Origin: Moniliophthora roreri
Lineage: Eukaryota > Basidiomycota > Agaricomycetes > Agaricales > Marasmiaceae
Assembly (NCBI GenBank): GCA_001466705.2
Contig: LATX02000211.1
Coordinates: forward strand, 372,001 to 436,000
DNA: 64,000 nt
Reading direction: 5' to 3'
The notes below the pieces were generated by a model that made no database searches, was not told where the DNA came from, and worked only from the letters and a program-made list of their open reading frames with translations. Shown here one piece after another: positions 59,625 to 64,000 of this stretch. Position 1 is the stretch's first letter; every line of letters begins with the position of its first letter. A program made the position numbers and the translations under genes.

Positions 59625-60213
59625 CCAGCGGTCAAATTCATCCCACTCAACCACCTGTCCTCGGAGCCACCAACACTGGATGCCCGTCCTCCAATCCCTT
59701 CTATTATGCCACAGTGGCCCAGGAATATGTTCACAAATTCGTTGCTGGGGAAATCACCAGAGAAAAAGCCGACTCTGCTGTTGAGGCTAACATTTTGAAG
59801 TTCGGAGCTGAGGTGATCGGATATTGGTATGTAACAGACCTGGGCAAACTCTGACCCTCGCAGATGATTGATGGACGCTCACCGCGAGTCTCAGCCAAGC
59901 GCAAGTGAGAGAGAATGGATCCCGGACTGCCCCCTCATCTGATAACCGCCGAACACGTAAAAGACGTGAACGAAGCCCCAGTCCTGACTCAGGAAGTGAC
60001 TCAGATGAGGGAGAAAGTACGCACAGACAATCCAAGCGGATCGGCAAGACCAAGCTTGCTTGGGAGACTGATGGATGCGCCGATAACCTGTCAGACTCGT
60101 CGTCAGTCAGCTTGAGAACTTCTCCAGAAACCCAACAGAAGCTGTTAGACTCCTCAGAGGAAATGGTGCAGCCCCGACTTTACACTGGACCTCCCGCTAA
60201 ACTGATTGCATAA
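59625..60213 (+). CDS. Unknown protein with basic/acidic tail (5' end unresolved)
   Basis: Exons 59625-59826 and 59895-60213. The first visible exon reads SSNPFYYATVAQEYVHKF, VAGEITREKADSAVEANI and LKFGAEVIGY, a compact helical segment. The second begins QAQVRENGSR and carries a possible nuclear signal (RRTRKRRER), an SR/acidic stretch (SPSPDSGSDSDEGE) and another basic patch (RQSKRIGKTK), ending at a TAA. The two join in phase through a GTATGT donor and a CTCAG acceptor. The 5' part is missing: a plus-strand frame at 59469-59621 (MAVVDEGGARAHQ) may be an upstream exon in another phase. Composition suggests a nuclear protein. I do not recognise the family. Confidence 0.5.
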
Positions 60214-60709
60214 CAGACAAGAAAATCATCCTTCATACGATTAGACTGTCAGAAAATTCGTTCTGATTTGTGTTCTATGGTAGTGTTACAGCGAATTAAC
60301 TGGTTTGATTCTGATAGCGGTAACTCGCAAGCCAGTCCGTACCAAGGTCCGTCCGTACGGTTCGGGTAGGGCAAGTCACCGACTCGCCTCAAATCCCTTG
60401 TGCTCCACCATCACCCCACTTCCCAACAGCTCCTTCCCGCTAGCGCATTCTTCCCCCCTGTCTTATTGTCGCTCCGTCGATGTATCAAGATAAAGCCTGG
60501 ACGATGCACGGAGCACTGGACATAGGCCGGAGGTCAAATATGGTATGGGCGTATACGGGGCAAGGTACATGTACTGGTTAGCCGGTATGCAGGCGCACTA
60601 CACCTTGAGGTGCGTGTATCGGTGCAGGTCTACACCACTAAACGCCTAACGTATCGTACCGGTACGTGAATAATGAGGCTGGGTCGGGGTGTGAAAACCA
60701 GTGAGGTTT

Positions 60710-60830
60710 TCGTGGACACTATCCGACATTATCTGACGTCACTGGGTGTCCTCCTCGGATAACGTCTGACAACGTCTGATAGCGTCCTCAAGTTGGAGTA
60801 ATTTCCGACGCCACCTGACATTATTGAAAT
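60710..60830. repeat. Cluster of degenerate CGTC/TGA short repeats
   Basis: Repeated strings of about 10 bases: ATCCGACATT, ATCTGACGTC, AACGTCTGAC, AACGTCTGAT, AGCGTCCTC, TTTCCGACGCC, CCTGACATT. Similar clusters lie at 61640-61740 and 43670-43790. Confidence 0.6.
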
Positions 60831-61639
60831 ATTGACATATCATAGATAGGCCTCCATAGGCTCTCTTTCTGGTCGTCTTTTTGTCCAGTTTTGTCAGGTA
60901 GTGTCAGATAATGTACTATATTATCTACTAACATACTAAGGTACATTGTTGCTACCAAGTACGCAAACTCACCAAGACCTGCCAACCCAAGGCTCTAACA
61001 ACAACACTGAAACCCTTTGCCCTAACTCTAACCCTGTACCCTGAAACCAAGCCCTCTGGGCCTCTACCTAACACCAACAGGCCCACGACGCCAGGCTCCC
61101 ATGATATTGACGTGCTCTTCAGGCTAGCGTATGAGATATCAGTGAAAAGGTGAATTACGCGACACGGGTTTGACTCACTGCTAATGCACCATGTATCGTC
61201 TCAGTCTTCTTTAAGTTACCTGACGCGTCGGAAGGGTGTGAGCTTTCTAACGATGGCGAGAAGGGAGTACCACACACCATGAATGACCCAACTCACCGCA
61301 TAATTCCTTCTTCGATTCTCCATTCGGGACCTGCGGTATCTTGAAGTATCTTGTCATCGCGAGGGGTGAAACCGGCGCTGAGTCGAGAGAGCCTCAGGGA
61401 TATGGGAATCCCAAAGGGAGGGGAACCTAATAGAGACAGGCGAGGGACCGGAATGTGTGGGCATGGTGGTGGTTAGAAAGAAAGAAAGAAGCAAGGGCGG
61501 GAAAGTTTTGGGCACAGCGGCAACTTGAGCGGAAATGCGCACGGACCAACCATCAAACCACCACCGTGATGCTTTATTTTCTTTCAAGTTATTCTCTGAA
61601 CCAACTTACGGCTCTAGATCAAGTGAATGAAATGAAAGA

Positions 61640-61740
61640 AGACGTCGTCGGATGAACGTCAGGAAACGTCAGGTGCGTGTCAGAATTCTCTGAGTTTGTC
61701 GAATAACGTCCGATGGCGTCTGATAGCGTCCACTAACATT
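61640..61740. repeat. Second cluster of degenerate CGTC/TGA short repeats
   Basis: GACGTCGTCGGATG, AACGTCAGG (twice in near form), AACGTCCGATGGCGTCTGAT and AGCGTCCAC. Same word family as 60710-60830. Confidence 0.6.
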
Positions 61741-61757
61741 TCGTTGGGCGTGAAGGG

Positions 61758-61771
61758 GCCCTGTACAGGGC
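61758..61771. repeat. 14-bp perfect palindrome
   Basis: GCCCTGTACAGGGC. Its core CTGTACAGGGC recurs at 61957-61967. Confidence 0.85.
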
Positions 61772-62263
61772 GCGCCTTTTCAAAATCCCAGCAGATATCG
61801 TTACGTGAGTGGGTTTTCGACTTTGTAAAAGCACCTCTCCTCCCGTGCTGTATATATTCGTAAACTACAAAAGGGCCCTAGGGTGGCCCCGAAAGGGGAA
61901 GGGGACAACGGGATGAGCGAGCGGTCAGAAAAATTCGCTTACGTCTATCTGGGGGTCTGTACAGGGCTGTCCACACGTATTGGTACGACACAGTGGGTTT
62001 CTAGCGGTGTAAACATGCCTAATCCTGACTAAAAAGGTTGTAGTGAAAATTTGAGGGTTCCTGGGGTCCTGCGCTCGGAACTGAGCATGACAATCCCGAC
62101 TTCCATACCGCACAGCTATGACTAGAATGCCATGCTTGTGCTCTCGGCAGCCTAACTGCAACTAAACTCCTTCTAATCACCGCCCCCCAATACAGCTATC
62201 CGAACGCAGAAGTTCTACTCCTTTACCTGCATTTCATCAACACTTGGGTTCAGTACTGCGAAA

Positions 62264-63824
62264 ATGATGCCCCGTACTCCAAATACGTCGATGCCAGATC
62301 TAGGTCCCGGAGGAACGCAGCGGAAGCCTTTACCGACAAAGAGACAACCAGATCTCACGGATGCGCTCAACTACCTGGACGCTGTGAAGAACCAGTTCCA
62401 GGATAGGCCACAGGTGTATCATTATTTTTTGAATATCATGAAGGATTTCAAAAGCTGGCAGTGAGTGCCTCGAATCTTGATTGCTGACTTGCGACTCCTG
62501 ATCTGTACCAGGATTGATACTCTGGATGTCATCGAACGCGTTTCACGGCTTTTTCATGGAAATCCACCTCTTATACAGGGATTCAACACTTTTCTGCCTG
62601 CTGGATACCGAATAGACATTTCTGATGGCCCAATGGACTCCAAAGCTATCTTCGTCACCACGCCTTCTGGATACCGAATAAACACTTGCAGCGGCCCAAT
62701 GAACCCCGATGCCATCGTCGTTAACATGCCTAAGAAACCCGAAAGCCAGGAAGAGTTTAACCACGCCATTCGCTATTTGAACAGGATCAAATCACGGTAT
62801 TCGGATCATATGAATACATACAAACAGTTTTTGGATATTGTAGCGACGTACCAGAAGGAACGGAACCAGTTGCAGGACGTACGTGTACAGCATATTTGTT
62901 TTGCGTTCTCTTGACCGATTATCTCCAAGTCCCAAGTCTTCACGCAAGTTTCAGCTCTGTTCAAGGACGCACCGGATCTGCTTGCCGAATTCGAAGATTT
63001 TTTTCCCGAAGCAGCTCCAGGCTCTCAAGGCGGCATACCCCAGCAGTCACTTACCGGAAGCAGCTCTATACCACGGCCAGAAGACGATGTCTCAGCTCCA
63101 GGTACAGCGGTAGAGGTGAAGTTTTCAACAATTCGCTTCACTCTTGGCCTCATTTCTGCTTCCAACCAAGTTCCAGTACGTCAATAACCCACCAGAGGAC
63201 GAATTCAACTCGGACATACATTTCGGATTCGACGGTACTACTGAAGTAAGCACATCTTCCGATGATTATCACTGACCTTCTTGGCCTCATCTTCCTTCAC
63301 AGCACGTCAATGACCCACCGGATGAGAACCCATTCAATTCGGAAAGACACTTTGGGCCTGATTCTGAAGTAAGCACGTCTTCCACTTTACCCTCGATCTC
63401 ATCCTTTTACAACATTCTATCGGGTGGACAGACCACAGCAATTATTGCACAATCCTCAGGTTTTACTATCGCAGGCGGGCATTTCAACAATGTACATGGA
63501 GATCAAGTCAATATTGTCAATCCGGTTCAGGCTGGATTTTACGCATTAGGTACCCCCCAATTTGTCCAATCTGTGCAGTTCAATCCCGGTGAGTCGAGTG
63601 CGCTGTTGACTCCGGACTCCTGGTTGACCTGACTCCCAGATCAAAACATTGCGCTGATGATACTCGAAAAAATTGCGATATTCTCGTACAATCAGCTATC
63701 GCTTCTAGCCTCTTCCCTTGACTTATCTGTCGTCGAACTTCTGCTCTTCCTTGGGTATCATACATTCGAACCACAAATCATCCGGCTCATTAGTGGTACC
63801 CCTGTGTACCAACTACTCAACTAA
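62264..63824 (+). CDS. Chimeric PAH-domain protein: two Sin3-type PAH domains, duplicated exon, Gly/Asn motif, helical tail, 431 aa
   Basis: Exons 62264-62460, 62512-62878, 62930-63115, 63171-63245, 63303-63588, 63640-63824; phase closes. PAH1 (about 33-95) reads [28 protein letters not shown] and [12 protein letters not shown], very close to Sin3 PAH1. A 22-residue unit follows twice (97-118 and 119-140; GYRI..S.GPM...AI.V). PAH2 (about 146-214) reads [27 protein letters not shown] and [16 protein letters not shown]. Exons 4 and 5 repeat a short unit ([35 protein letters not shown]). Then come [19 protein letters not shown] and a helical end ([26 protein letters not shown]). PAH domains bind short helices of transcription factors; this protein lacks the rest of Sin3, including the HDAC-interaction region, so it may act as a regulator or decoy (inference). 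Confidence 0.85.
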
Positions 63825-64000
63825 TTAGCGTTTTGAAGTCACCAGTGTATAGTGTAGATTGATCTTGACAATGATAATCGAAACGGTATCCCCCAGTTAG
63901 TGTAACAAGAGCCCGTGAAATCCCTGCATCGAATGAAACTAGTCGACGCGGCGGCTTTGGCGAACACCGATATCGCCGAGGTTTCGGAATCGCTCTTGCT
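63825..64000 (+). other. Possible start of a further gene, cut by window edge
   Basis: Near the end the plus strand reads SRRGGFGEHRYRRG in one frame (about 63940 onward), reminiscent of a kinase glycine loop (GGFG), and MKLVDAAALANTDIAEV in another. Too short to decide. Confidence 0.2.

Larger units (their letters stand above)
60214..62263. other. Intergenic region with degenerate repeats (2 kb)
   Basis: No gene supported. It holds repeat clusters at 60710-60830 and 61640-61740, a 14-bp palindrome at 61758-61771, and a TATA-like string at 61851 about 410 bases before the next ATG. Confidence 0.5.

Noticed and set aside
43010..60500. Possible similarity of the 43.0-43.2 kb and 60.3-60.5 kb stretches
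   Set aside because: Only short C-rich strings are shared; not convincing without alignment.
61019..61036. CCCTAACTCTAACCC string resembling telomere repeats
   Set aside because: Only two or three imperfect units; not enough for an interstitial telomere.
1..64000. tRNA, rRNA, CRISPR and transposon protein genes
   Set aside because: Looked for by eye and none supported; a dedicated tRNA scan would be needed to exclude tRNAs fully.

Overview
The window looks like nuclear DNA of a mushroom-forming basidiomycete (Agaricomycetes). Genes are cut by many 45-65 nt GT-AG introns. Several protein types that I know mainly or only from agaricomycetes are present: DUF6533, DUF6534 and DUF6535 membrane proteins, F-box proteins with a CxxC/coiled-coil N-terminus, and a Zn2Cys6 factor with its zinc cluster at the C-terminus. 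I see no rRNA, recognisable tRNA, CRISPR array, or reverse transcriptase, integrase or transposase gene. Exon coordinates were worked out by hand from splice signals, reading phase and family motifs; no alignment program was used.

The first part (about 4-27.6 kb) is mostly conserved cellular genes: an HSL-type alpha/beta hydrolase (+), a sugar transporter of 11 exons (-), an FHA-kinase of the Cds1/Chk2/Rad53 type (+), a Zn2Cys6 regulator (-), a glycerol-3-phosphate acyltransferase of the Sct1/Gpt2 type (+), a secreted protein of unknown function (+), the U5 snRNP protein Dim1 (-) and a secreted ferritin-like Rds1-type protein (-). Before it (0-3.4 kb) lie the 3' end of an F-box gene, a decayed fragment of the RNA helicase DDX47/Rrp3 and a Ser-rich hypothetical gene.

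The second part (about 28-64 kb) is accessory: decayed F-box remnants, a DUF6533 protein, a frameshifted acireductone-dioxygenase-like gene without the usual metal ligands, two full-length tandem DUF6535 paralogues plus a truncated third copy, two intact F-box genes, a small unknown gene, a DUF6534 protein, a 7TM protein and an unknown nuclear-looking protein. At the end is a chimeric gene with two Sin3-type PAH domains, a duplicated exon, a Gly/Asn-rich motif and a helical tail.

The most striking structure is a pair of direct repeats of about 1 kb (36508-37483 and 47828-48841). Each carries the 3' ends of two convergent genes. The left copy sits in an intact copy of one gene (36108-36839), the right copy in an intact copy of the other (F-box, 48416-50119). 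The roughly 10.3 kb between them holds the DUF6535 cluster. This is the arrangement expected from single-crossover insertion of a circular DNA or from a tandem duplication, and a hairpin lies at the right edge of the left copy. The PAH-domain chimera at 62264-63824 is the best candidate for an undescribed protein architecture.
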